Assembly: GCF_030345335.1 (NCBI RefSeq) | Contig: NZ_JAPVRC010000001.1 | Location: 310,001-374,000, forward strand | From: Halobacillus campisalis | GTDB lineage: Bacteria > Bacillota > Bacilli > Bacillales > Halobacillaceae | DNA length: 64,000 nt | Direction: 5' to 3' | Shown: positions 46,567-55,061 of the stretch, piece after piece | Layout of the letters: the number at the start of each line of letters is the position of its first letter | Numbering within the stretch: the stretch's first letter is position 1 | Notes under the pieces: generated by a model | Told to the model about the DNA's origin: nothing | The model's database searches: none | The model's input: only the letters and a program-made list of their open reading frames with translations | Made by a program: the position numbers and the translations under genes

Positions 46567-47022
46567 TCACCAGTAAGCCGTTATTAGTTCACTAATTTGA
46601 CTAACTTGCTCTTTTACAAACGACTTGGTTTCAGATGAATGTAAGTCTCTTTCATTCATACTAGGAATCCAAAGGAGCTGCCCCTTTAATTCCTGTTCCC
46701 ATTTTTTCCATTTTGGATCAAAAGTAAACAGAAATACATGGGACAGAGGCTGCGATTGAAAGCTTTCCACCCATTGATTGATACGCCGAACTTCTGTTTC
46801 GTTCGACCCTGTTATGTAATCGTATTCTGGTGACACTATTATCCTTCCCCGGTATTCTTTTTCTAGTAAGTGTGTAAACAATTGATTCAATTCTCTTTGA
46901 AAAGCTTCTTTTGTTACATTCGAGTCTGACGCAGGATTAAAAGGGATGAGAGGTATGATCAATGTATCGATATATTCTTTTTCTTTGATATATAAGCTCA
47001 AATCTTTTCTAGTCCATTGCAT
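46567..47022 (-). CDS. ypiF: YpiF, DUF2487 protein
   Basis: 151 residues, cytoplasmic. N-terminal 'WTRKDLSLYIKEKEYIDTLIIPLIP' split by 'FNPASDSN' and 'SHVFLFTFDPKW' are the DUF2487 pattern; YpiF sits upstream of qcrA in Bacillus, as here. Function unknown, possibly linked to qcr expression by position only. Confidence 0.88.
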   Translation of the reverse strand: MQWTRKDLSLYIKEKEYIDTLIIPLIPFNPASDSNVTKEAFQRELNQLFTHLLEKEYRGRIIVSPEYDYITGSNETEVRRINQWVESFQSQPLSHVFLFTFDPKWKKWEQELKGQLLWIPSMNERDLHSSETKSFVKEQVSQISELITAYW

Positions 47023-47065
47023 GGTCTTCCTCCTCCTTCCTTATATTCTATTCTACTAGATTTGA

Positions 47066-47104
47066 ACAAAAAAAAAAGCTAAGAGGGAAAAATTCCTCTT
47101 AGCT
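47066..47104 (-). terminator. Terminator after ypiB
   Basis: AGCTAAGAGG-AA / TT-CCTCTTAGCT stem with a long T-run on the minus strand; overlaps the ypiB stop codon. Confidence 0.88.
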
Positions 47105-47669
47105 ATTCCAGTTGATAACACTTCAACGCTTCATTTACTTCGCCTAATGAGCTCGCAAGTTCACAGAATCGGTGCTGATCTCCAGACTGGAGACTTTCAT
47201 CAATTTGTTTTTCAAGTTCCTGCTTTTTGAAAAGCAAAAGGCTGGATGACAGCAATTGGTCTGCTTCTTGCCGATCGTTATCATTCACATAATGATCTTT
47301 AGGTAAATAGGGGTTTTCTTCAAGAACTAAAGCATACATAGAACACTGATGAGCATTCTCGAAATTCATTTGAATGTATATCGGTTCATCCTGGTTCATT
47401 CTTAAGTCATGGAACGACTTTTCCGCATCATTTGTCATGACCTGACCTTTGTAGAAGCGGAATGGCGGATCCTTGACACCTTGAGCTGTTATCTCCATCC
47501 CTCTTGGACATAACTTTACATCTTCCACGAAACACACGTACGAAAGCAAAGATTCGTGATTCATTAAGTAATTAAGAATCCAGACACTTTCTCTTTTTTT
47601 CAGTTGATAATGATTTAAGAACCAACGGACAAATTCTTTTTTTTCATTAACAGAAATCGGTGTTTCCAT
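47103..47669 (-). CDS. ypiB: YpiB, UPF0302/IDEAL-domain protein
   Basis: 188 residues. N-terminal UPF0302 region ('EFVRWFLNHYQLKKRESVWILNY' split over 12-34) and a C-terminal IDEAL-like segment 'LEKQIDESLQSGDQHRFCELA'. The family's role is unknown. It is 19 bases after ypiA and ends inside its terminator, so ypiA-ypiB form a unit. Confidence 0.9.
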   Translation of the reverse strand: METPISVNEKKEFVRWFLNHYQLKKRESVWILNYLMNHESLLSYVCFVEDVKLCPRGMEITAQGVKDPPFRFYKGQVMTNDAEKSFHDLRMNQDEPIYIQMNFENAHQCSMYALVLEENPYLPKDHYVNDNDRQEADQLLSSSLLLFKKQELEKQIDESLQSGDQHRFCELASSLGEVNEALKCYQLE

Positions 47670-47688
47670 AGGCGCCCCTCCTGCGCTA

Positions 47689-48942
47689 TTACTTTTCGCT
47701 TAATCGGCTGATAAACTCTTCTACTTCTGTATTGGACGGTTCGATGGCCAAGTACTCTTTCAAGACATTCTTTCCTTCTTCCATTCTTCCTTCTTCAACA
47801 AGGAAATATCCATAAGCTTTCAAAAAGACATCGTCATTTCTTAAGGAAGGATAGGCATTCTGATAGTGAACCAATGCTTGGTTGTAGTCTTCCTCTTCTT
47901 CGTACGCTTTGGCGAGTTCAAACAAATAGTCAGGGTCTTCTTCGCCCAATGATAGAAGTTGATTAATTAATTCTATGATGGATTCTTGGTCGCCATCACT
48001 TTTATAATTTTCAATTAAAAAGAGTACAGCTTCCTTATAGCCGGGATCTAAGGCAACAGCCTCTCTCATGTACTTATATCCTGAGTCCTTATCACCTGAT
48101 TTATGGGATAAAGTTCCCGCTAAATGGAACAACTCTTTATTATATTCATCTTTAGCCAGACCTTTTTTTGCCATTTCAAGAGCTTCAGAAGGCATCCCCT
48201 CTGATTCATATGCTTGGGCTAACAGAGGATAAACCGATTGGTAATACGGGTCATCATCAATTAAACGCTCCCATACATGAATTGCTATGTCATTACGCAT
48301 AGCTTGAAAAGCTACAAACCCATATCGGAACATGACATCTGCATTGTCTTCTTCTACTTTCTCAAAGTACTCCAGTGACTTTTCGAATTCTCCGTGAGCA
48401 GCATAAGCCTCCGCAAGGCGCGTAGCCACTTCAATATCAGCGATGACAGGCTGGTGATGCAATGCATTCTCGTAAAATGGAATGCACTTATTGTATTCCC
48501 CGTTAGAAAATGCTAATTCGCCTAGAGCAAAATCAATAACCGCTTCATTCGGCTCCAATTGTTTAGCTGTCAACAGCTTCTGCTCAGCTACTTCGAACAG
48601 ACCTTGTGATTGATATAAATCTGCCAGCTGGAGTAAGGATTCCAAATAACCTTCATCTTCTGGTGTAAACTCATTGAGAAGGTTAATCGCCTCTTCATCT
48701 TCATTCAAATCGATGTGAATCTCAGACATCATGACCTTAAGCTCTGCTTCTTTAGGGTAACGCTGCATCAACTCAAGAAGTATGATTTTGGCTTCTTCCA
48801 GCATCCCCCACTGGATGTAAAGCTCTGTTATCGTAAAGCGTTCCTCTTCATCAGCCTCTGGCAAGTATTGTTGTAGAATTTGTAAGGCTTCCTCAGTTTT
48901 ATCTGCTTCCATTGCTTGGATCGCTCTATGAATTTCCTCCAT
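47689..48942 (-). CDS. ypiA: YpiA, TPR repeat protein
   Basis: 417 residues made of about 11 tetratricopeptide repeats (for example 'GEYNKCIPFYENALHHQP', 'GEFEKSLEYFEKVEEDN'). TPR solenoids bind proteins; YpiA's partner is unknown. No signal peptide. It stands at the end of the aro-qcr region as in B. subtilis (aroE-ypiA-ypiB-ypiF). Confidence 0.92.
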   Translation of the reverse strand: MEEIHRAIQAMEADKTEEALQILQQYLPEADEEERFTITELYIQWGMLEEAKIILLELMQRYPKEAELKVMMSEIHIDLNEDEEAINLLNEFTPEDEGYLESLLQLADLYQSQGLFEVAEQKLLTAKQLEPNEAVIDFALGELAFSNGEYNKCIPFYENALHHQPVIADIEVATRLAEAYAAHGEFEKSLEYFEKVEEDNADVMFRYGFVAFQAMRNDIAIHVWERLIDDDPYYQSVYPLLAQAYESEGMPSEALEMAKKGLAKDEYNKELFHLAGTLSHKSGDKDSGYKYMREAVALDPGYKEAVLFLIENYKSDGDQESIIELINQLLSLGEEDPDYLFELAKAYEEEEDYNQALVHYQNAYPSLRNDDVFLKAYGYFLVEEGRMEEGKNVLKEYLAIEPSNTEVEEFISRLSEK

Positions 48943-49360
48943 AATGACTTCCTTTCAACATCTAAACAAATTGTTATCGATGGAACTTTTTTATTATGCA
49001 GCCCTGTGATGAGTGATCATCCCATTCCTCAATCGCAGAAATGATTTCTCAACTCAAGGAACATTTGAACTAGCCCCATGATATAAGAAAAGCCCAACTT
49101 CATCAACTAACTCGCCTACCTTTTATTCATAAATATGAATAGAGAGGAATTGTAGGCAATGCTTATATCGGACGCTAGTTAAAAAAGACGTCCTCCATCT
49201 GAATTTATAACCTAATAATACCATACTTGTTCCTTAAGATTGTCCAAAACCTTTCGTTATTCATCTCACTATTTCTACTTGTTTTGACAGAAGAATGTAA
49301 CGGTATTCGACGATAGATGTTCCATTAATTTTGCACGCTTTAAGTTTCTTAAAAGCTTTT

Positions 49361-49480
49361 TTAAATTTCCGTATTAATATTCATATAAGCTCCCTATTCT
49401 TGAAGACTCTGTTCCCAGATAAGCGGGCTGTTTCCTCCCAAAAACAGTGCTTGAAGGTCCGGGAAATCACTCGATTTCCA
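49361..49480 (+). repeat. Composite intergenic repeat, copy 1
   Basis: Two modules: 49361-49414 (core ATATTCATATAAGCTCCCTA then TCTTGAAG) and 49451-49479 (TTGAAGGTCCGGGAAATCAC...TTTCC), 36 bases apart. Both modules and their spacing recur at 63298-63418. Confidence 0.75.
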
Positions 49481-49627
49481 TAGAACCTACACTTAATGGG
49501 GCTGGAACCTACCTTAATTGCAGGATGTTTTAAAAGCTAAAAGTATTTCCACGGTTATTAGTGATAATTGTACCGCTATTAAGAATGATTTCGTTCAAGT
49601 AGTTTCGAGAAGTACATCTATGGTGAA

Positions 49628-49746
49628 GGGCGGCGGGGAATGGTGAAGACTCCTGTGGGAAGAGAGTGCTTGGTGAGATCCCGCAGGACGGGACGTCCGA
49701 GGAAGCTCACCGCGCTCCCACGGAAAGCGAGCCATTCCCGCAGCCC
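49628..49746. repeat. Bacillaceae-type folded intergenic repeat
   Basis: The ends pair (GGGCGGCGGGGAATGG with CCATTCCCGCAGCCC) and inner parts pair again (GGTGAG with CTCACC, CCCG with CGGG), so the RNA or single strand folds into a long branched hairpin. The sequence type (GGGAATGG...CTCCTGTGGGA...CACGGAAAGCGAGCCATTCCC) is, from memory, a high-copy intergenic repeat in Bacillus-related genomes. Confidence 0.75.
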
Positions 49747-49848
49747 TGATCCACTTACTAATTATCTCGAAACAGAGACTTAAAGTATCCTGACATATTG
49801 TTGGATAACTCTCTTATCAACACCACCAACGACCTTTAACATAGACTT

Positions 49849-50055
49849 TTAAAAAGGGGTTGGGGAGCGGCTTAAGGGAAAGCGCGTATCTGAAATAACA
49901 TGGCCTGAAATGATTATGAACCTGTCCATGTTATACTGTGCCGCCTTCTCGTATGATTTTGTATTCTTGCTGAACTTGTTTAATTGCACGAATAGGTGAC
50001 AGTGAAAATTTCTATCGTTAAAAAGAAATTTTTCGGCAAACGAATAAGCTCCCAT
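49849..50055 (-). CDS. Possible small ORF downstream of aroA (frame doubtful)
   Basis: 68 codons from ATG 50055, with a very strong AGGAGGT seven bases upstream. The first 15 codons look coding (MGAYSFAEKFLFNDR); after this, the continuing frame is unlike protein while the -1 frame reads SLSPIRAIKQVQQEY... to a stop at about 49930. An AAATTTT heptamer in X-XXY-YYZ register lies at the change. Either a frameshifted remnant, a programmed -1 shift, or a chance frame. Its start codon is in a 13-bp inverted repeat with 50086-50098. No family recognised. Confidence 0.3.
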   Translation of the reverse strand: MGAYSFAEKFLFNDRNFHCHLFVQLNKFSKNTKSYEKAAQYNMDRFIIISGHVISDTRFPLSRSPTPF

Positions 50056-50098
50056 ACCGATGACCTCCTGAAAGGCTTTTTACATGGTATGAGAGCTT
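50046..50098 (-). other. Inverted repeat over the start of the small ORF
   Basis: AAGCTCCCATACC (50046-50058) and GGTATGAGAGCTT (50086-50098) pair at 12 of 13 positions, enclosing the AGGAGGT site in the loop and the ATG in the stem. No T-run follows on either strand. Could hide or control the start, or simply end the aroA message. Confidence 0.6.
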
Positions 50099-50116
50099 AA
50101 TTTAATGTATGATTCG

Positions 50117-51406
50117 TTATTTACAAACTTCTTCTAAATGTTCAAAAAAGTTAGGGTAGGAAATATTTATACAATCCTTATCGTTGATTGTTACGGGGGC
50201 TTCAGAGATTAATGAGGCGATAGCTCCCATCATACCGATTCGATGATCTCCATAAGAATGCAACCTTCCACCTGACAATGGTGTAGGCCCGTAAATAATC
50301 ATTCCATCCTCTGTTGCTTCTACTTGAGCACCGATTCCATTCAAATTGTTTACTACAGCTTCTATTCGGTCAGTTTCCTTGACTTTCAGCTCTTTTGCAT
50401 CCTTGATCACCGTAGTTCCTTCAGCTTGAGTAGCCGCTAAAGCCAGAATAGGAATTTCATCAATTAAATTAGGGACGAGGTCACCTTCGATGGTTACAGC
50501 TTTCAATGCACTGAAGCTGATTTTAACTTTACCTACAGGCTCATGACCGATTTTTTCGGTCTCCGTCACTTCGATTGATGCTCCCATTTGTTCAAGCGCC
50601 GTCAAAATCCCATTTCTTGTCGGGTTCAACCCAACGTTTTCAATGGTTAATTCGCTATTTGGAGTGATAGCAGCAGCTACAATAAAGAATGCAGCAGAAG
50701 AAATATCCCCAGGTACTCGAAGGTCAGAGGCTTTTGGCTGTTGGTTACCTGGAATAGTCAGCTTGTTACCTGATTGATTAAGATCCACTCCATATTGGGA
50801 CATGAGCATTTCAGTATGGTTGCGTGTCGTACCTTTTTCAATCACCGTAGTTTCACCGTCTGCAAGCATTCCCGCAAGAAGCAATGCAGATTTAACTTGG
50901 GCACTTTTTACATTCATTTCAATAGTTGTACCCATCAGCTTCTTCCCATTAAAGGCTAAAGGAAGAAGTCTTGCGTCCTCTCTGCCATAAACTTCAGCGC
51001 CCATAGCAGATAATGGGACGACCACTCTGTCCATAGGACGTTTAGAAAGAGAGGGATCTCCATAAGCAGTGCTGAAAAGAGGCAGAGCAGCCAAAACCCC
51101 GCTCATCAGACGGGCAGTCGTGCCCGAATTACCGAAATTAATCGGATTGGTCGGAGCCTTTAAGGCAGATAACCCATTACCGTAAACTGTCACATCCGTC
51201 CCTTCCTGCTCAATTTCCACACCGAACTCTCTAAATGCCTGGATAGTTCGCAGACAGTCTTCTCCTGTCAAAAAGTTGGATATTTTGGACGTCCCCTCTG
51301 CAAGAGATGAAAATATGACCGATCTATGGGAAATCGATTTATCACCTGGAACAGATATCCTGCCGCTTATCCCGTTAGGAACAGGTTGTAATTCTACTTC
51401 ATTCAT
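50117..51406 (-). CDS. aroA: EPSP synthase (3-phosphoshikimate 1-carboxyvinyltransferase)
   Basis: 429 residues (called aroE in B. subtilis). Joins PEP and shikimate-3-phosphate. 'PGDKSISHRSVIFSSLAEG' near 19-37, 'NFGNSGTTARLMSG' near 90, 'KETDRI' near 343 and 'SYGDHRIGM' near 388. The residue after the conserved N-x-G-N-S-G-T is T-A-R as in class II, glyphosate-tolerant-type enzymes rather than class I, an inference from motif only. Eleven bases after tyrA; last gene of the aromatic operon. Confidence 0.97.
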   Translation of the reverse strand: MNEVELQPVPNGISGRISVPGDKSISHRSVIFSSLAEGTSKISNFLTGEDCLRTIQAFREFGVEIEQEGTDVTVYGNGLSALKAPTNPINFGNSGTTARLMSGVLAALPLFSTAYGDPSLSKRPMDRVVVPLSAMGAEVYGREDARLLPLAFNGKKLMGTTIEMNVKSAQVKSALLLAGMLADGETTVIEKGTTRNHTEMLMSQYGVDLNQSGNKLTIPGNQQPKASDLRVPGDISSAAFFIVAAAITPNSELTIENVGLNPTRNGILTALEQMGASIEVTETEKIGHEPVGKVKISFSALKAVTIEGDLVPNLIDEIPILALAATQAEGTTVIKDAKELKVKETDRIEAVVNNLNGIGAQVEATEDGMIIYGPTPLSGGRLHSYGDHRIGMMGAIASLISEAPVTINDKDCINISYPNFFEHLEEVCK

Positions 51407-51417
51407 GTGTGTACCCC

Positions 51418-52518
51418 CTATTCTTCAATCATCACTTCATATCCTCTGCCGTTCAGCAATTGATAGCTTTGGTGCTGCTCGCTGCTTGTAGAGAAACTGA
51501 TGCGCAAAACACCTGTAATTCCTTCTCTTATTTCTAATATTTCTATGTTCTTAATACTGATCTCAATCTCAGCCAATTGCTGGATAACCTTATAGATTGC
51601 TCCAGGCTGGTCATGGATATCTACATACAAGTCGTAAAATGCAGGGATAGCTCCTTTTTCTTTAATAGGCAGTCCATCCCTGTAATTTTTAGCTTGAACT
51701 AAATATTCATAAGTGGACTGTTTTTCTTTTTTCTCTAATAAAGATTTAATGTCTTGCATCTCATTAATCCAATCTTCAAGCATTTGCAGGAGGAGCGTCC
51801 TATTTTGAAAGAAAATATCCTGCCATAGCCTTGGATTACTTGAAGCGATCCTTGTAATATCACGGAATCCTCCTGCTGCTAAATGTTCCAGGAAAGGATG
51901 GGTTTTCTGCCATTCTTTCGCCTGGTGAACTAGCGAGGAAGCGATCAGATGAGGAAAATGAGATATGACAGCGGTCATTTCATCATGTTCCTGCGTGCTG
52001 AAAGTGAGAAAACGAGCTTTCGTTTTGCTGAAAAGTTCCTGCAGTCGCTGAGCTTCAGTTCCATTAGCTGATTCCGACGGCGTCATCACATAAATAGCGT
52101 TTTCGAACAAATGCGGCTTAGCCGCGGAATAGCCTTGTTTATGGGAGCCTGCCATAGGATGGCCGCCGACAAAAGTGACAAAAGAATTTGAAATCTTCTC
52201 AGCGGCTTCCAGCACTTTATTTTTTACAGAAGATACATCTGTAACGAGAAGCGGTTTTTCAAGACCAATACCATTTAACAGCTGTAAATATTCGATTGTT
52301 ATTGATATGGGAGTAGCCAGTACAAGAATATCAGCCTTGAGGCAGCCTTCTTCAAAATCATCGGCAGCTTCATGGATGACCCCCTGTACTTTTGCCATTT
52401 CGATTGTTTTAGGATCGGGGTCCATTCCAATTATGTGACAATCCTCTCGCTGAGCAACATTCATTGCCAATGAACCACCAATAAGTCCTAGCCCTACAAA
52501 AAAAACAGTTTGCGTCAT
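51418..52518 (-). CDS. tyrA: Prephenate dehydrogenase
   Basis: 366 residues. NAD-dependent route to tyrosine. Rossmann loop 'FVGLGLIGGSLAM' at the N-terminus, 'GGHPMAGSHKQG' near 120 and a C-terminal ACT domain ('DIHDQPGAIYKVIQQLAEI') that likely senses tyrosine. Its start overlaps the end of hisC by four bases. Confidence 0.96.
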   Translation of the reverse strand: MTQTVFFVGLGLIGGSLAMNVAQREDCHIIGMDPDPKTIEMAKVQGVIHEAADDFEEGCLKADILVLATPISITIEYLQLLNGIGLEKPLLVTDVSSVKNKVLEAAEKISNSFVTFVGGHPMAGSHKQGYSAAKPHLFENAIYVMTPSESANGTEAQRLQELFSKTKARFLTFSTQEHDEMTAVISHFPHLIASSLVHQAKEWQKTHPFLEHLAAGGFRDITRIASSNPRLWQDIFFQNRTLLLQMLEDWINEMQDIKSLLEKKEKQSTYEYLVQAKNYRDGLPIKEKGAIPAFYDLYVDIHDQPGAIYKVIQQLAEIEISIKNIEILEIREGITGVLRISFSTSSEQHQSYQLLNGRGYEVMIEE

Positions 52519-53609
52519 TTTGGAATACCTAACAGCCTTTCTTTGATTTCAGATTGGATGATTTCCATATCTTCTTTTTTTCCGATGGTCAGACGGATCG
52601 AATGTGGAATCCCCAGTGCTTCACCGGATCTTACTATAAAGCCCTTACTCAACAGATGTTCAAACATCTCATCCCCACTGATCGGTAAATGAACGAGTAC
52701 AAAGTTCGCTTCGGACGGATAATATCCCAGCTCGTTCTCTTCAAGGAAACTAAGTAACGCATGCTTATTCTTGATATTTTCGTTCGTCGTCTCTTCAATG
52801 AACGTCTGATCATCAAGAGCGAGAATAGCTGCTGCTTGAGCGATCGTGGAGGTATTAAAGGGCTCCCTTGACGGTTCTAACGTCGATATGACCTCACTTG
52901 ATGCCACACCATAACCGATTCTCAATCCTGCTAGTCCATAAGCCTTGGAAAACGTCCTTAATATCAATAAGTTTTTATACTGATCGAGTGCAGGAATCGA
53001 CTGGAACGTATCATCTGCCTCCATATATTCGTAGTAAGCTTCATCCATTACAACTAATACATGGGGCGGGCATCGATCCAGCACATTCTTCACTTTATTT
53101 TTAGGAATATGTACACCCGTAGGGTTATTTGGCGTACATAACCAAAGTACGCGTGTGTTCTCATCAATTTGTTCGAGCATTGCCTCAAGGTCATGGTGTC
53201 CATCTTCCAGTGGTATTTCCCTCACTTCAGCACCTTCAATTAATGCATTATGCTTATACTGAGGGAAGGTAGGGGCGGCCATAATTGTGTTAGCACCTTT
53301 TTCTAAAAAAGTACGGCAAATGATTTGGACAATCTCATCAGATCCATTCCCGAAAATCAGTTGGCTTTCCTCAACGTTAATAAAATCAGCCATTTTCGTT
53401 CTTAACGCTGCCGCATAGCCATCCGGATATTTTTCTAATTCAGCAATCAATTTTGGAAGCTGATCTTTCACTTGAGACGAAAAGCCGAATGGGTTTTCGT
53501 TGGAGGCAAGCTTCACGATTTGGTTTAAACCATATTCTTTTTTTACCTCTTCAATTTGTTTACCTGGTTTATATGGCGTCATTTGTTTTAATATGTCTTT
53601 TGCCTTCAT
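52515..53609 (-). CDS. hisC: Histidinol-phosphate/aromatic aminotransferase
   Basis: 364 residues, PLP enzyme of the HisC family. PLP Lys in 'FSKAYGLAGLRIGY' near 221, 'NPTGVHIP' near 157. In Bacillus this enzyme works in histidine synthesis and in the last step to tyrosine/phenylalanine, which fits its place between aroH and tyrA. Start 53609, eight bases after AGGAG. The trp genes that stand before it in B. subtilis are missing. Confidence 0.95.
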   Translation of the reverse strand: MKAKDILKQMTPYKPGKQIEEVKKEYGLNQIVKLASNENPFGFSSQVKDQLPKLIAELEKYPDGYAAALRTKMADFINVEESQLIFGNGSDEIVQIICRTFLEKGANTIMAAPTFPQYKHNALIEGAEVREIPLEDGHHDLEAMLEQIDENTRVLWLCTPNNPTGVHIPKNKVKNVLDRCPPHVLVVMDEAYYEYMEADDTFQSIPALDQYKNLLILRTFSKAYGLAGLRIGYGVASSEVISTLEPSREPFNTSTIAQAAAILALDDQTFIEETTNENIKNKHALLSFLEENELGYYPSEANFVLVHLPISGDEMFEHLLSKGFIVRSGEALGIPHSIRLTIGKKEDMEIIQSEIKERLLGIPK

Positions 53610-53623
53610 GGAAGTTGCTCCTC

Positions 53624-53983
53624 TCATTTTTTTAGATCAGGTCGTAAAACAGTTGCCCCGTAATGATAAACATGATGGACTTCTTCCTGCTTAGCGGATG
53701 TATTTACAGTCATCATCACCCTAATGCATTTTCCTAAACTCCCTGGCACAGGAATTTCCTGCATACACATGACAGGAACGTATGTCCACCCTTCAATCTT
53801 TCTCACCGCTTTGGCTGGAAATGCAGCGTTCAAGTCTTCCGTAACGGTAAACAGAATAGAAACTACATCATTTGCATCAACGTTGTTTTGATGAACCATA
53901 TCGGCAACGAGTTCGTAAGCGTGGGAAACAATCTCTTCTGCCTCATTTTCCTGGACTGTTGTCGCCCCTCTAATCCCTCTCAT
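53624..53983 (-). CDS. aroH: Chorismate mutase, AroH class
   Basis: 119 residues, the beta-barrel trimeric mutase of Bacillus (not the helical AroQ type). 'RGIRGATTV' with Arg7, 'FPAKAVRKIEGWTYVPVMCMQE' with catalytic Glu78 region, and 'CIRVMMTV' with Arg90. Converts chorismate to prephenate, used by tyrA. ATG at 53983 (a TTG directly before is possible); overlaps aroB by 14 bases. Confidence 0.97.
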   Translation of the reverse strand: MRGIRGATTVQENEAEEIVSHAYELVADMVHQNNVDANDVVSILFTVTEDLNAAFPAKAVRKIEGWTYVPVMCMQEIPVPGSLGKCIRVMMTVNTSAKQEEVHHVYHYGATVLRPDLKK

Positions 53984-55061
53984 CAATTTGGATCACCTCT
54001 TCAATAAATTCTTTTAAGTGATTTACTAGATCATCTTCCGGGATAGGTACGACGGCAGGACTTCCTACTCCCTTCAATAAAACAAAATGAATACGATCTT
54101 CAATCGTTTTTTTGTCCCATTTCATCCGATTAACTAAGCGTTCCGGATTTAAATTACTCAACTTCTCTACAGGATATTCGTTCGTTTTAAGCCACGCAGA
54201 ATAAGCATCGACAGGTAACGTGGATTCGAGAACTTTTTCACTTACTTTCATAGCGAAAAATATACCGATGGCCACAGCTTCTCCATGTGTGATTTCCCCA
54301 TATCCTAAATCTGATTCTAGAGCATGGGCAAGTGTATGCCCTAAATTCAAATGCCGTCGTACCCCATGCTCTTTTTCATCTTCTTCAACGATAGAAGCTT
54401 TTACTTTAATTCCTGCCAGTAAGTGATCTCCTAATTGAGAATAAGAAAGTTCAGAAAAATCTTCAGACAGAACCTCTTTAACCCAGTCCATATCACTCAG
54501 TAACGCATGTTTAACGACTTCTCCATATCCTGAGCGAACCTCTGAATCCGGCAGTGTCCTTAAGGTGTCAGTATCGTAGATCACTTGAACAGGGCTGTAG
54601 AAACTGCCGATCAGATTTTTTCCCTGCTCATGGTTGATCGCTACTTTTCCACCGACACTGCTGTCATGAGCTAGAATTGTCGTTGGCATCTGCAAAAAGT
54701 CCACGCCTCTTAAATAAGTAGAGGCGACAAACCCAGCAAGGTCCCCGACCATTCCTCCGCCTAATCCAACAATAAGAGAGCTTCTATCCAGCTGTTCCTC
54801 TATACATTTATCTAGAAGCCGGCTGTATTGTTCCATACTTTTTGAGGCTTCACCAGCTGGAACGATGACATGTGAAAGATTCTCATGGTCAGGCAAGCCG
54901 GCTTTTACATCCTCCAAGTATAAAGAAGAAACTTTGCTGTCCGTAACGATCAATATTTTTTTATAAGATTTGCCTAATTTTTGCGAGAGCTTCTTCCGCA
55001 GTCCAGCACCTATGATCACATCATAAGCATGTGAAGAAGATTGTATCGTCAACTGTTTCAT
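53970..55061 (-). CDS. aroB: 3-dehydroquinate synthase
   Basis: 363 residues. NAD- and zinc-dependent cyclisation of DAHP. 'GLGGGMVGDLAGFVASTYLR' near 101-120 binds NAD, 'SSVGGKVAINH' near 136 and 'LNLGHTLAHALE' near 247 with zinc ligands. Start shares a base with the aroC stop codon. Confidence 0.97.
   Translation of the reverse strand: MKQLTIQSSSHAYDVIIGAGLRKKLSQKLGKSYKKILIVTDSKVSSLYLEDVKAGLPDHENLSHVIVPAGEASKSMEQYSRLLDKCIEEQLDRSSLIVGLGGGMVGDLAGFVASTYLRGVDFLQMPTTILAHDSSVGGKVAINHEQGKNLIGSFYSPVQVIYDTDTLRTLPDSEVRSGYGEVVKHALLSDMDWVKEVLSEDFSELSYSQLGDHLLAGIKVKASIVEEDEKEHGVRRHLNLGHTLAHALESDLGYGEITHGEAVAIGIFFAMKVSEKVLESTLPVDAYSAWLKTNEYPVEKLSNLNPERLVNRMKWDKKTIEDRIHFVLLKGVGSPAVVPIPEDDLVNHLKEFIEEVIQIDERD

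Larger units (their letters stand above)
48943..49848. other. Gene-free region with dispersed repeats
   Basis: About 900 bases with no supported gene. It holds an 18-bp palindrome (49124-49141, TATTCATA-AA-TATGAATA), the left repeat unit (49361-49480) that recurs at 63298-63420, and the 119-bp folded repeat at 49628-49746. The rest shows nothing recognisable. Confidence 0.7.

Noticed and set aside
49980-50100. Plus-strand short frame starting GTG near 50002
   Set aside because: SD-like AGGTG is too near the codon and the frame is only 33 codons over the inverted repeat; weaker than the minus-strand reading.
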